Below are positions 47,594 to 55,123 of a DNA stretch of 64,000 bases, piece by piece (position 1 is the stretch's first letter; the number at the start of each line of letters is the position of its first letter). This DNA is from a virus. Both the position numbers and the translations under genes were made by a program. The stretch lies in the IMG/VR virus record IMGVR_UViG_3300035698_014711, positions 1 to 64,000 of that record, one strand, 5' to 3'. Under the pieces are notes generated by a model, which saw only the letters and a program-made list of their open reading frames with translations, did not search any database and was not told the origin of the DNA.

Positions 47594-48619
47594 TTAACTG
47601 ATGCTTGTGAACCAGTCGATGATATGAAAATGGTCTTCAGATAGTTGGGTTGGATCGATATTACTTAGAGACATCCAAAATGCCTTCTTTGCATCATCAC
47701 CACCTTTTACCTTGGGCAACTTCTTTTGGAAGCCAAGGTCAATGTGATATGCTGTAGTGATGGTCCGTCCTCGAGTTGATCTTTGAGGATAATCGAAAGT
47801 CTTAATAGATTTGATACTTCCGTCCAGAACCTTTTTGGGAACTTTCAGACATGTCTCTTCTTCAAGCTCACGGAGTGCTGCATTTCTGAGAGTCTCATAC
47901 TCATTGATGAAACCTCCTGGAAGAGCAAGAAGGCCTTTACCTGGGTTATTCGCCCGTTCAACCATCAAGACACAGCCGGAGCAAGTCACAACTGAATCTG
48001 CAGTCTGAAAGATTGGAGGGTATTTACCTGTAGAAGTTGTCTGCTTATAGATCCGAGTTTCTTCATATTCATCTCGAAGAAGAGACCAGAAAGGCTGCTG
48101 AGTCTGAGTCTTGAAAATCTGAAAAGCAGCATCAGGCATCAGACTCGTGACTTCATCAGATCGATCACTTAGATAATGAGTATAAGCAAAGTTTCGGATG
48201 TCGGTAGCATTGACATCACCAAACGAATCTACTTCAATCTTGTCCCAGAAGGGAAACATATCCAGATAGAAAGTGGTCTCGTCTTTGCCGTGCCCAAGAA
48301 TTGCAATCTTAAGAGGCAGATTTTGCCAGTTGATCTCAATAGATTCATGGACTGCAGTCTGAACTCGGGCTACCCATTTGTGATCATCATAAGGACAATC
48401 TTGGACAGCAGCGGTCTGTACTGAATACTCAGGAAAAACTGCTTTGAGCTGAGCTCTTCGTTCATTATATGTGAGGGGATTGCGTAAGTCTCTAGCTTGG
48501 TTAGTGGATCCATAGACCCAAATAACATGTTTGCCTTTTTCTTTGGCACATTTAACTAGATGCTCATGTGCCTTTGAGAACGGCGAGGCACGGCCGATAA
48601 TTACTATTACGTCATACAT
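47594..48619 (-). CDS. nadM: Bifunctional NMN adenylyltransferase / Nudix hydrolase
   Basis: A 341-aa two-domain protein. Residues 1-170 are a nucleotidyltransferase: VIIGRASPFSKAHEHLV (the GRxxPxHxGH region), GSTNQARDLRNPLTYNER and VNATDIRNFAY. Residues about 200-341 are a Nudix domain with the box GGFINEYETLRNAALRELEE plus ET. NadM-Nudt fusions make NAD from NMN and ATP, and the Nudix part cleaves ADP-ribose-type molecules in relatives. With NAMPT it completes a two-step NAD salvage route. Confidence 0.9.
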   Translation of the reverse strand: MYDVIVIIGRASPFSKAHEHLVKCAKEKGKHVIWVYGSTNQARDLRNPLTYNERRAQLKAVFPEYSVQTAAVQDCPYDDHKWVARVQTAVHESIEINWQNLPLKIAILGHGKDETTFYLDMFPFWDKIEVDSFGDVNATDIRNFAYTHYLSDRSDEVTSLMPDAAFQIFKTQTQQPFWSLLRDEYEETRIYKQTTSTGKYPPIFQTADSVVTCSGCVLMVERANNPGKGLLALPGGFINEYETLRNAALRELEEETCLKVPKKVLDGSIKSIKTFDYPQRSTRGRTITTAYHIDLGFQKKLPKVKGGDDAKKAFWMSLSNIDPTQLSEDHFHIIDWFTSIS

Positions 48620-48736
48620 GCAAAACTTCCTTTTGCTTCATTTGTATAGTTATTTATCAAGATAGACACCTTCTTTGAGTATATCTAAGATTTGTTTTCG
48701 AGTTGAATCTGGGATTGCATCACTACTTGTCAGATA

Positions 48737-48765
48737 CTTATAACATACTCAAGGAGTGATGTAAA
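48737..48765 (-). promoter_or_regulatory. Early-type promoter for NAD salvage operon
   Basis: TTTACA, 17 bp (TCACTCCTTGAGTATGT), TATAAG on the minus strand, 118 nt before the NMNAT start. A short frame with no start codon (SDAIPDSTRKQILDILKEGV) fills the leader. Confidence 0.75.
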
Positions 48766-48767
48766 CC

Positions 48768-49001
48768 TTACTTTACAGCACTAATAGGATATTCCATCTG
48801 AATGGCTTTCATATCAATTTCCTTAAGTTGTAGCTCAAGGGCAGTTTCATATGTGTAGCCCTTCTTTTCAATACGCTTTTTAGCAACACTGTGCTGGTGA
48901 CGGAGATATGCCAACTCAACAATTGCATCACCAGCACCCTTCTTAAAGACAGATGAAAGATTATATCCGCAGATCTGAGCAAGTATTTTAGTCTTAGCCA
49001 T
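48768..49001 (-). CDS. Small hypothetical protein (77 aa)
   Basis: Starts MAKTKILAQICGYNLSSVFK; basic helical middle. It overlaps the macro-like gene by 8 nt, so it probably belongs to the same transcript. Not recognised. Confidence 0.55.
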   Translation of the reverse strand: MAKTKILAQICGYNLSSVFKKGAGDAIVELAYLRHQHSVAKKRIEKKGYTYETALELQLKEIDMKAIQMEYPISAVK

Positions 49002-49386
49002 TGTACTGATCCTTTATAAGTTGCAACATTTTCTGTAGAAAGTTATAAGTCTTGGGTGATTTTTCTTCCATCATAGATAATCCGGTGCCAATGCCGTCAC
49101 TTGGTAGAACAATAATCTTACCGAGCTTTAGATTATTCAGAACTCTCTCGAAGTCTGTTGTCATATGTTTTACATTCTGATGGAAGTGCTCATCATCAAA
49201 GAATGCATCCTCATCCATGCTTGGGCTTTTCTTTGTAGCAATGCCTATTGCGTTCGGTTCACCTCGCATCTCTTTGGCTTGGCCGCCATAACCTCGGCGC
49301 TCCAGATTGTCTCCAAAGATGTAGAGCTTGTCTTTGTTCTCTCGAACATCAGCTCTGGTGATAAATTTTTGATAGATAATAGGCAT
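48994..49386 (-). CDS. Macro-like conserved phage protein
   Basis: A 130-aa protein with KLYIFGDNLERRGYGGQAKE, EPNAIGIATKKSPSMDEDAF and KIIVLPSDGIGTGLSM. The FGDNL...GGQA and DGIGTG segments match a conserved phage family with macro-domain-like nucleotide-binding loops. ADP-ribose or a derivative is a plausible ligand, which would fit the adjacent NAD genes. The fold call is from pattern only. Confidence 0.6.
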   Translation of the reverse strand: MPIIYQKFITRADVRENKDKLYIFGDNLERRGYGGQAKEMRGEPNAIGIATKKSPSMDEDAFFDDEHFHQNVKHMTTDFERVLNNLKLGKIIVLPSDGIGTGLSMMEEKSPKTYNFLQKMLQLIKDQYNG

Positions 49387-49394
49387 TGAATTCC

Positions 49395-49568
49395 TTATTT
49401 AAACTCCCATGGGTCACTGTTATCAACAATCTTATAGTCTTCGCCATTCTTTTCAATATATGCATAATTAGATTCAGTTGTAACCATAATCTTACTTATC
49501 ACATAAACAATACCAAAGACAGTAAGAGCAATGATCATAAGAATTGTAAGCAAAGCAATATATTCCAT
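49395..49568 (-). CDS. Single-pass membrane protein (57 aa)
   Basis: MEYIALLTILMIIALTVFGI continues to VYVISK, one membrane helix, with a soluble tail ending DNSDPWEFK. The ATG overlaps the upstream stop as TAATG. The plus-strand frame in the same place is rejected because the minus-strand genes are contiguous. Confidence 0.65.
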   Translation of the reverse strand: MEYIALLTILMIIALTVFGIVYVISKIMVTTESNYAYIEKNGEDYKIVDNSDPWEFK

Positions 49569-50035
49569 TAGATGTATTCTCCACGTTTTGCAATTTCATT
49601 TAAGTCCTGACCGAAGAAGATAATCTTATTCAGATCATAGTCTTCTGTTGCACCTTCTTTTTGACCGAGTCTATACAAAGCCTTGAAGATATCTGATCTT
49701 GATTTACCCATTGCTGAGTAGCTAATCAGATGCCTAAGTTCACACGTATGCTCCGGTATTGCAGCCTTCTCGTAATCAACTCTAGGAAATGTATAAAATG
49801 GCTCAATAGTCTCAGCGTTTGGGCTTTTAATCAATTGGCTCAAGTAGTAAATAGAGGCCAAGGTCTGACGCTTTACCATATATTCCTCACAGAAAGAATA
49901 CAGATAGCATAAACAGAATAGATCTAAGCGGGCACCAGACATTCCCTTATATTCGCCTACTTCTTGAATTGTCTTGAACTCTGTAGGGATCTCATAGTAT
50001 GATGAAGAACCTCCATCAGATTTAAATTTAGTCAT
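49568..50035 (-). CDS. Hypothetical protein (155 aa)
   Basis: Helical, with ARLDLFCLCYLYSFCEEYMV and HTCELRHLISYSAMGKSRSD. Six cysteines in total. No family recognised. Confidence 0.6.
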   Translation of the reverse strand: MTKFKSDGGSSSYYEIPTEFKTIQEVGEYKGMSGARLDLFCLCYLYSFCEEYMVKRQTLASIYYLSQLIKSPNAETIEPFYTFPRVDYEKAAIPEHTCELRHLISYSAMGKSRSDIFKALYRLGQKEGATEDYDLNKIIFFGQDLNEIAKRGEYI

Positions 50036-50231
50036 TAATCATCCTATTTTTCTTAACATTAACTTCAGCAGTGCCCATGTCTTGATCAAACTTAATCTCA
50101 AGCAATACCGTGACAGAATTGTCTTTCATAGCACTATCGCGCCATTGGGGAAGATGGATAAGAGATTGGGCATAAGTGCCACCACGACCTAATGCAACCC
50201 AATAAGTTTCGGTTGACATACTATTTATCAT
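50028..50231 (-). CDS. Small hypothetical protein (67 aa)
   Basis: STETYWVALGRGGTYAQSLI followed by LLEIKFDQDMGTAEVNVKK. No good ribosome site; ATG at 50219 is an alternative start. Overlaps the next gene by 8 nt. Confidence 0.5.
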   Translation of the reverse strand: MINSMSTETYWVALGRGGTYAQSLIHLPQWRDSAMKDNSVTVLLEIKFDQDMGTAEVNVKKNRMIND

Positions 50232-50237
50232 ATAAAT

Positions 50238-50411
50238 TCATATGTTATTCAATTCTTCCTGGATAGAAACTGCAGCATACAGTTCCTTTCCGGACTCAAC
50301 ATGTTCTAACATTAGCAAGATTTCATCAACGGATACACCATTGAAGATTGCATCACACAGAGCTGCTCGAGTCCAAGCAAAATCATTGTTCGGATCTATA
50401 TACTCAGACAC
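50238..50411 (-). CDS. Small hypothetical protein with GTG start (57 aa)
   Basis: GTG at 50411 lies 7 nt after GGAG and overlaps the stop of the secreted protein gene. Sequence (M)SEYIDPNNDFAWTRAALCD, then EILLMLEHVESGKELYAAVS is a well-formed helical protein. Not recognised. Confidence 0.6.
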   Translation of the reverse strand: MSEYIDPNNDFAWTRAALCDAIFNGVSVDEILLMLEHVESGKELYAAVSIQEELNNI

Positions 50412-50682
50412 CAGTATCTCCCATCTCGATGCACCAGAGCTGCTTGCTCATGTCCCAGATATAATAGACAGGACCGTAGTAGTCCGTGTGAAGAAAGAAA
50501 GAAGTATCTGTGATCTTTTCAACACGGTCAGGAAATAGTGACAGGAAGTTCTCAAAAAGAGCTACCTCCTCGAAACACATCTCTGCCGCGGAAAATGGGA
50601 TGTGTACTTCTTGAGCATATGCTGGAGCTGAACTACAGGTAGCGAGAGCTCCAAGAAGAGCCATTGCAAAATAATTTTTCAT
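50404..50682 (-). CDS. Secreted or periplasmic protein (92 aa)
   Basis: MKNYFAMALLGALATCSSAP then AYA is a clear signal peptide with an AxA cleavage site after residue 23. The mature 69 residues have two cysteines (MCFEEV, LWCIEM). Function unknown; periplasmic action is likely. Confidence 0.7.
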   Translation of the reverse strand: MKNYFAMALLGALATCSSAPAYAQEVHIPFSAAEMCFEEVALFENFLSLFPDRVEKITDTSFFLHTDYYGPVYYIWDMSKQLWCIEMGDTGV

Positions 50683-50683
50683 A

Positions 50684-50998
50684 TTACAGACCTCGGTTCA
50701 AAAATGCAGTAACAGTTATATGGCCGTTGTGCCAGGAAGTTGCAAACAGATGTTCAAGAGCGCCGCTGAGATTGGATGAAACTATCTCTTCTTTCCAGGT
50801 CTGTCCTGAGATTCGACTTTTTGCTTCATAAGCATCATTATAGGTGGCGGTGCCTCTAAAGAAATTTGCGATGATCTTAAAATCAGGCCGATATTTTGTG
50901 AAGCGTGCCCGCGATGCATACAGAGCAATGTCTACAAAGGCAGCCTTGCGCTCGGCTCGGAATTTAGCTTCATCAGCTTGTGTCATATACATAGGCAT
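50684..50998 (-). CDS. Hypothetical protein (104 aa)
   Basis: ATG at 50998 has AAGGAG 8 nt upstream; the GTG three codons earlier is rejected. Begins MPMYMTQADEAKFRAERKAA; helical and basic. Not recognised. Confidence 0.55.
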   Translation of the reverse strand: MPMYMTQADEAKFRAERKAAFVDIALYASRARFTKYRPDFKIIANFFRGTATYNDAYEAKSRISGQTWKEEIVSSNLSGALEHLFATSWHNGHITVTAFLNRGL

Positions 50999-51003
50999 TT
51001 GAT

Positions 51004-51258
51004 TCACTCCTTACCGTGGGGGGCGTTTACGATAAGAGTATCTAGAATTTGACCCGGAGTTTGGTAGCCGTCAGATGCCTCAAGAACCCGGCCCAAATAA
51101 CCCAAAGTTATTGTACGCTTGATGCCGTCTCCACAAATTACCTCAATTGTATGAGTCTCAACATGGGGAATAATATCAAACATAGAAGCTGGTACATTGG
51201 GCTGATATGTAGTGAGATTGAATGATGTAGTGAGGGTCATTTTAGTTGAATGTTTCAT
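51004..51258 (-). CDS. Hypothetical protein (84 aa)
   Basis: ATG at 51258 with AAGGAG 8 nt upstream and a promoter at 51283-51311. Sequence MKHSTKMTLTTSFNLTTYQP; beta-rich. Unknown. Confidence 0.55.
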   Translation of the reverse strand: MKHSTKMTLTTSFNLTTYQPNVPASMFDIIPHVETHTIEVICGDGIKRTITLGYLGRVLEASDGYQTPGQILDTLIVNAPHGKE

Positions 51259-51282
51259 TTGGTTCACTCCTTGGTTAAGTAT

Positions 51283-51311
51283 ACTTTAACACAACCAAGG
51301 AGCAATGTAAA
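51283..51311 (-). promoter_or_regulatory. Early-type promoter for 84-aa gene
   Basis: TTTACA, 17 bp, TAAAGT; spacer CTCCTTGGTT complements AACCAAGGAG at the ribosome site. Confidence 0.75.
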
Positions 51312-51376
51312 CCATTATTTTAATTATTTTTAGATAGAAGGGCTTGTGGCACCTACAAAAGAAGTCCTTTCAGACT

Positions 51377-51466
51377 TTAGTCTCGCAGATCATGAGTTTT
51401 CTCTCCAGACCTAATAGCCTGGAAAAAATGATTCCACGATTTTACTGTGTGTACAGTAGGTTCCAT
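51377..51466 (-). pseudogene. Truncated ASCH-like (DUF3850-type) protein, 29 aa
   Basis: MEPTVHTVKSWNHFFQAIRS then GEKTHDLRD matches the N-terminal block of ASCH/DUF3850 proteins (H.lK....F.ai..G.KT.elR). The frame stops just where the family continues; a +1 frame goes on with KSERTSFVGATSPSI. The ATG overlaps the MazG-like stop as TAATG, so it is still translated, probably as a remnant. Confidence 0.5.
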
Positions 51467-51864
51467 TAGTACTTCTTTCCGCCTTCGGCTTTACGGTTGG
51501 CGAGCTTATGGTCAGCTCGGCTCTTATTAAACCGGTTCTTCTCGATGAAGGAACCTGCAATATCAAGAGCATTTGCTCCTGCTGTATCCATCATACGGAT
51601 CATACAATCAGCAAACTCTACTTCAGTTCCAGGACGGCCGGGGAGTTTATCATCCATAAGACCTTTTCGGTCAGCTTCAAGAGCTTCAGAAAGTTCGGAG
51701 TGCATCAGTGCTACAACTTCACCAAAGTTCCGTTCAACCAATCCACCTGTTACAGGATCAACATACCATCCAGCATCGGTGGCAGTCTTATGTGCAAGCA
51801 TTTGAGCCATTATAAGACCGTCATAAGCAATCTTTTCTTCGTTAGTCATGTTCTCGGGAATCAT
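51466..51864 (-). CDS. MazG-like NTP pyrophosphohydrolase
   Basis: A 132-aa all-alpha NTP pyrophosphatase: NFGEVVALMHSELSEALEAD near residue 47 carries the ExxxE metal motif, and GTEVEFADCMIRMMD near 79 the second ExxxD motif. MazG-like phage enzymes act on (d)NTPs or on alarmones. With the HD protein it may help control nucleotide signals; this is inference. Confidence 0.8.
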   Translation of the reverse strand: MIPENMTNEEKIAYDGLIMAQMLAHKTATDAGWYVDPVTGGLVERNFGEVVALMHSELSEALEADRKGLMDDKLPGRPGTEVEFADCMIRMMDTAGANALDIAGSFIEKNRFNKSRADHKLANRKAEGGKKY

Positions 51865-52166
51865 TATTCTACCTTTTCATAAGTTGCTTCAAAAATATCA
51901 GGCTTGCAAGGATATAGTTCACCCTGAACTCCCTGAATAATATAGTCACCCCAAGTTACTCGATGAGTTCCTTCGAGAGTAACAATATCCAATTCATCTT
52001 CGCCCTTTGAGCTAGGATAATCAGAAGGCTCCAGAGACCCAGATGTGCCATGTTCAGTTTGCCATGCAGCGTGCATCCACTGCGGCCAATCTGCATTAGA
52101 TTTTCTTCGTTCCATTGTCATCTGAAAAGCTTCAATGACAATAGGCTTTTTACGGTACTTGTTCAT
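51864..52166 (-). CDS. Conserved phage protein with PCKPDIFEATY end (100 aa)
   Basis: Starts MNKYRKKPIVIEAFQMT and ends GVQGELYPCKPDIFEATYEK. This small protein is common in many phage genomes. Its function is unknown. Confidence 0.75.
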   Translation of the reverse strand: MNKYRKKPIVIEAFQMTMERRKSNADWPQWMHAAWQTEHGTSGSLEPSDYPSSKGEDELDIVTLEGTHRVTWGDYIIQGVQGELYPCKPDIFEATYEKVE

Positions 52167-53209
52167 CAGTCACCACCTTTTAGGAGAAATTTATTTGAGA
52201 TTACCTTGAAGCTTGTGTCAGTGAAGTTATTCTTCCACACAAGGCCTTCCCTGTATTTATGGGTCAGAGAGGCCCCATCTGCATATTCAAGTGCATTTTC
52301 TACGGAAGTTGGGTAGTAACCTTTACTATCTAGAATTGGAACTGTAACAAGTCCATTCTGGGAGATAAATGTCCAACGGGCATCAGGAAGTAGATAAGCT
52401 TGGTTCTGAATATCAAAGATATCAAAGATAAAGAACTCACATTCAGATAGTTTCTCACGGTTACCTTGAACTCCAGGGCCCATAATTTCACCTTGGAAAG
52501 CAAACCCTAGTTCTACTTTATCGCCATACTTTAGAGCTTGTTTGACATAGACATTTTCTTTGGTTGATTCTTCAATACGGATTTCCATGTTTCGGCCCGC
52601 AACATGCAGACCTTCATCATCACGCCAGATTGTGCAAGAAGTTCCATCGAGCTTAAGAGAGATTTCCCAGCTATCATGTGTATAATCTGAGAGTTTTTCA
52701 AAACAGTTCTGAATTCGTTCCTGATCTGTTTTAGGAATAAAGCTTGGAAATGTTCCCTTTGCGAGTCCTTGCATTTCAGCAGGGATAGCCTTTTCCCATT
52801 TCTGAATATTAAGAGCTTCGGTAACATCATCACCAGACTCGACAAAAACCATCATTCCACTTCCAGCCCCGTCTGTGTGATGGAAACCGACAACAAATCT
52901 TCGGTCGCGGACTCTCTCAACGATGTTCAGAATGAGACCTTGGCTGACCTGACCTCGAAGCTTAATTGTCCGAAGACGTTCACCAGCAACCCCATTATAT
53001 TCTCGAGGTGTATGCTCTCTTGAAAGAAAGGGAGCCAAATCATGAGGTACCCAACTATCAATCTCAAGATAAACTACTAGATCACCAATTGTAAATTCGC
53101 CCTTTTTGACAACTACTTTCCAGCCGTCTACTGTAGCCACTTCAATTGCATCTGCGCCTTCAATTGGATCAAGACCAATGATAGTTCTGACTGTTGCTAG
53201 TTGTCTCAT
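52166..53209 (-). CDS. RNA ligase (Rnl5/DraRnl-like)
   Basis: A 347-aa ligase with an N-terminal OB domain (RQLATVRTIIGLDPIEGADA) and a C-terminal nucleotidyltransferase: EISLKLDGTSCTI near residue 186 (motif I KxDG), HVAGRNMEI, FFIFDIFD (motif IIIa), REGLVWK (motif IV) and DTSFKVISN (motif V). This order is that of Deinococcus-type Rnl5, which seals 3'-OH/5'-phosphate nicks. It complements RtcB, which uses other ends. Confidence 0.85.
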   Translation of the reverse strand: MRQLATVRTIIGLDPIEGADAIEVATVDGWKVVVKKGEFTIGDLVVYLEIDSWVPHDLAPFLSREHTPREYNGVAGERLRTIKLRGQVSQGLILNIVERVRDRRFVVGFHHTDGAGSGMMVFVESGDDVTEALNIQKWEKAIPAEMQGLAKGTFPSFIPKTDQERIQNCFEKLSDYTHDSWEISLKLDGTSCTIWRDDEGLHVAGRNMEIRIEESTKENVYVKQALKYGDKVELGFAFQGEIMGPGVQGNREKLSECEFFIFDIFDIQNQAYLLPDARWTFISQNGLVTVPILDSKGYYPTSVENALEYADGASLTHKYREGLVWKNNFTDTSFKVISNKFLLKGGD

Positions 53210-53610
53210 AGTTCATCCGCTGCTTTTGTCAAAGCTTCTACTTTTTCCTTAAGTCTGTCCTTCATGCAAGAGGTTTGGTATGCTGAATTTACATATTCTG
53301 CTCTCGCTTTCCAAACATCAAGAATAAGACTATGCATGGGTGTTTTCTCAGGCTCTACTTCCTCAGGCTCTGCATTCATGGCAGACTCAATGTATGTATC
53401 AATATTAGCAAACATGACTGTATTCCATTTACGGTCTTCATCACCTACAAACGATACTGTTGAAGATGAGCATCCAACCTCAATAGAACTTACTGTGTAT
53501 TGCAGGCCGGGTTTAAATACCTTCTTCGCAGCTGCTAGTTGGAAATCATACCCATTTCTACCTAGAAAATAGACACTCTCTCCAGGCTTTGTATCTAGTC
53601 GCATTGTCAT
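53206..53610 (-). CDS. Hypothetical protein (134 aa)
   Basis: MTMRLDTKPGESVYFLGRNG, beta-rich first half, acidic linker and helical C-terminus. It overlaps the next upstream gene by 53 nt. Not recognised. Confidence 0.5.
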   Translation of the reverse strand: MTMRLDTKPGESVYFLGRNGYDFQLAAAKKVFKPGLQYTVSSIEVGCSSSTVSFVGDEDRKWNTVMFANIDTYIESAMNAEPEEVEPEKTPMHSLILDVWKARAEYVNSAYQTSCMKDRLKEKVEALTKAADEL

Positions 53611-53998
53611 TATTTTCCATTCTCTTTCTAAGCTCTGATGAGCTGAAGTTATGATACCTACTGTTGTAAAAGATCTTTGTGATATGCATACCGGTAAATG
53701 ATTTGTTCTTATATTCCATTCCGATAAAGCGGATATCAGGTCTAATCAGTCTCAACATATCAGTTAAATCTTGTTCAGTCTCATATGGGACAATCTCATC
53801 AATATATGATACTGCCTTGAGCTGAATATAGCGTTCAACTAATGATTGAATAGGCTTATTCTTTTCCGGTCTATCAATTGTTGGATCAGTTTGTAAACCG
53901 ACAATTAGTCGGTCACAGTTCTCTTTTGATTCTCTAAGCATAGCAATATGGCCAGCGTGGAGTAAATCAAAGGAGCTGAAGGTAATTCCTGTCTTCAT
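53558..53998 (-). CDS. Cytidylyltransferase-like protein
   Basis: A 146-aa nucleotidyltransferase of the TagD/glycerol-3-phosphate cytidylyltransferase type: GITFSSFDLLHAGHIAMLRE at the start (HxGH equivalent LHAGH), CDRLIVGLQTDP, and NFSSSELRKRM near residue 118 replacing the usual SSTxI/R loop. It likely activates a small alcohol or sugar phosphate with CTP. Confidence 0.75.
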   Translation of the reverse strand: MKTGITFSSFDLLHAGHIAMLRESKENCDRLIVGLQTDPTIDRPEKNKPIQSLVERYIQLKAVSYIDEIVPYETEQDLTDMLRLIRPDIRFIGMEYKNKSFTGMHITKIFYNSRYHNFSSSELRKRMENNDNATRYKAWRECLFSR

Positions 53999-54129
53999 CC
54001 ATTTTCACCAGTCATGAGAAAGAAAAGAAGTAAACCCGAAAAGATCACAAAGACCAAAGGAAACCCGATGATCATACCTAAGAGATACCAGAGCACAAAG
54101 CCCATGAAAAACATAAAGATAAAGCTCAT
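53995..54129 (-). CDS. Small membrane protein (44 aa)
   Basis: MSFIFMFFMGFVLWYLLGMI, then a second hydrophobic stretch FPLVFVIFSGLLLFFLM. Two membrane helices. ATGA overlaps on both sides. Function unknown. Confidence 0.65.
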   Translation of the reverse strand: MSFIFMFFMGFVLWYLLGMIIGFPLVFVIFSGLLLFFLMTGENG

Positions 54130-54476
54130 TCTTTTTCCTCCACAAACTTAACAGCTAGCGGACCAAGTATGTTTTCTCCGATACAATATCTACCATTGAG
54201 ATACCAAAGTACCCTTGGCTCGCGATATACTTCTATTGCTCGGAAGAATTTGATATTCGGCCAATCTGCATGCTGAGCTCGAGACCATCCAGGATGGCCG
54301 CCCTCGCCATCCTGAGACCAGAAATATTCTAAAATTGTTTCATCATGTATAGAATCAGGTTGGTAATCAGGTTCCACAGAGTCAGCTTTCCAAGGATGCC
54401 ATTCTCCATCATTAACATCAAGCTTTGGCTTCCGGGTGCACCGAGGCCATCCATTAAGTGAATTATCAGGTCCCAT
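54126..54476 (-). CDS. Hypothetical protein (116 aa)
   Basis: Tryptophan-rich (DGEWHPWKADSVEPDYQPDS, GGHPGWSRAQHADWPNIKFF). No family known. Confidence 0.55.
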   Translation of the reverse strand: MGPDNSLNGWPRCTRKPKLDVNDGEWHPWKADSVEPDYQPDSIHDETILEYFWSQDGEGGHPGWSRAQHADWPNIKFFRAIEVYREPRVLWYLNGRYCIGENILGPLAVKFVEEKE

Positions 54477-54883
54477 TATTTATCTCCAAATTTAAGGGCT
54501 AATTTGTCAAATGTTGCTCGTTCAGAAGCTTCAGCTCGGGCTGCTTTCTTTTCAGCAATGCCTACACGGAAGGTGCATTCCAAGTCTGTTTCCATACGAG
54601 TGCCATACAGTATCATTGATGCAGAACATAAGCAATCATGATGACAGCCGCAATCCATTTCTGCTCGGAAGTGGAGATTGTTATATTCTTTGCCGTACAA
54701 TTTATCAAGTTCAAACATTTTATCAATGATCTCGGTTGGGGATCGGCCGAAGTCAGCCGTCACGTAACCATGAGAATACACAAGCTTTTCACCATCTAAA
54801 ACATTCATAGATAGTTCTGCGCCAAAGACCTTCATAGCCTTAGCAACAGTCCCAACCTTGGTAGTGATAGGTTTATTGTCCAT
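54476..54883 (-). CDS. Hypothetical protein with Cys/His cluster (135 aa)
   Basis: MDCGCHHDCLCSAS near residue 76 packs four cysteines and two histidines and may bind zinc or an iron-sulfur centre. The rest is unrecognised. Promoter at 54907-54935. Confidence 0.55.
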   Translation of the reverse strand: MDNKPITTKVGTVAKAMKVFGAELSMNVLDGEKLVYSHGYVTADFGRSPTEIIDKMFELDKLYGKEYNNLHFRAEMDCGCHHDCLCSASMILYGTRMETDLECTFRVGIAEKKAARAEASERATFDKLALKFGDK

Positions 54884-54906
54884 ACTTTTTCCTAACCATT
54901 TTTATA

Positions 54907-54935
54907 ACCATAACACAGTGACTATGACTTGTAAA
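54907..54935 (-). promoter_or_regulatory. Early-type promoter for 135-aa gene
   Basis: TTTACA, 17 bp, TATGGT on the minus strand. Confidence 0.7.
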
Positions 54936-54943
54936 CCATTATT

Positions 54944-55123
54944 TTAAATAAATCTAAACGTAGTGTGTATTTCTTTTTCTTCTTTTGATAACCACCAGTA
55001 ATCACAAGAACACATTTCTCGTGTGTTACCGTTATTGTCTCTAACAGCAACTTCATTACACCCGTCAGGCATAGATTCTGTTGATAACCATTCCCATGGA
55101 GCATAATATTCAGGCTTAGTCAT
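54944..55123 (-). CDS. Small hypothetical protein (59 aa)
   Basis: MTKPEYYAPWEWLSTESMPD, then NEVAVRDNNGNTREMCSCDY and WWLSKEEK. Promoter at 55149-55177. A different minus frame in the same place (54922-55104) is rejected. Confidence 0.6.
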   Translation of the reverse strand: MTKPEYYAPWEWLSTESMPDGCNEVAVRDNNGNTREMCSCDYWWLSKEEKEIHTTFRFI

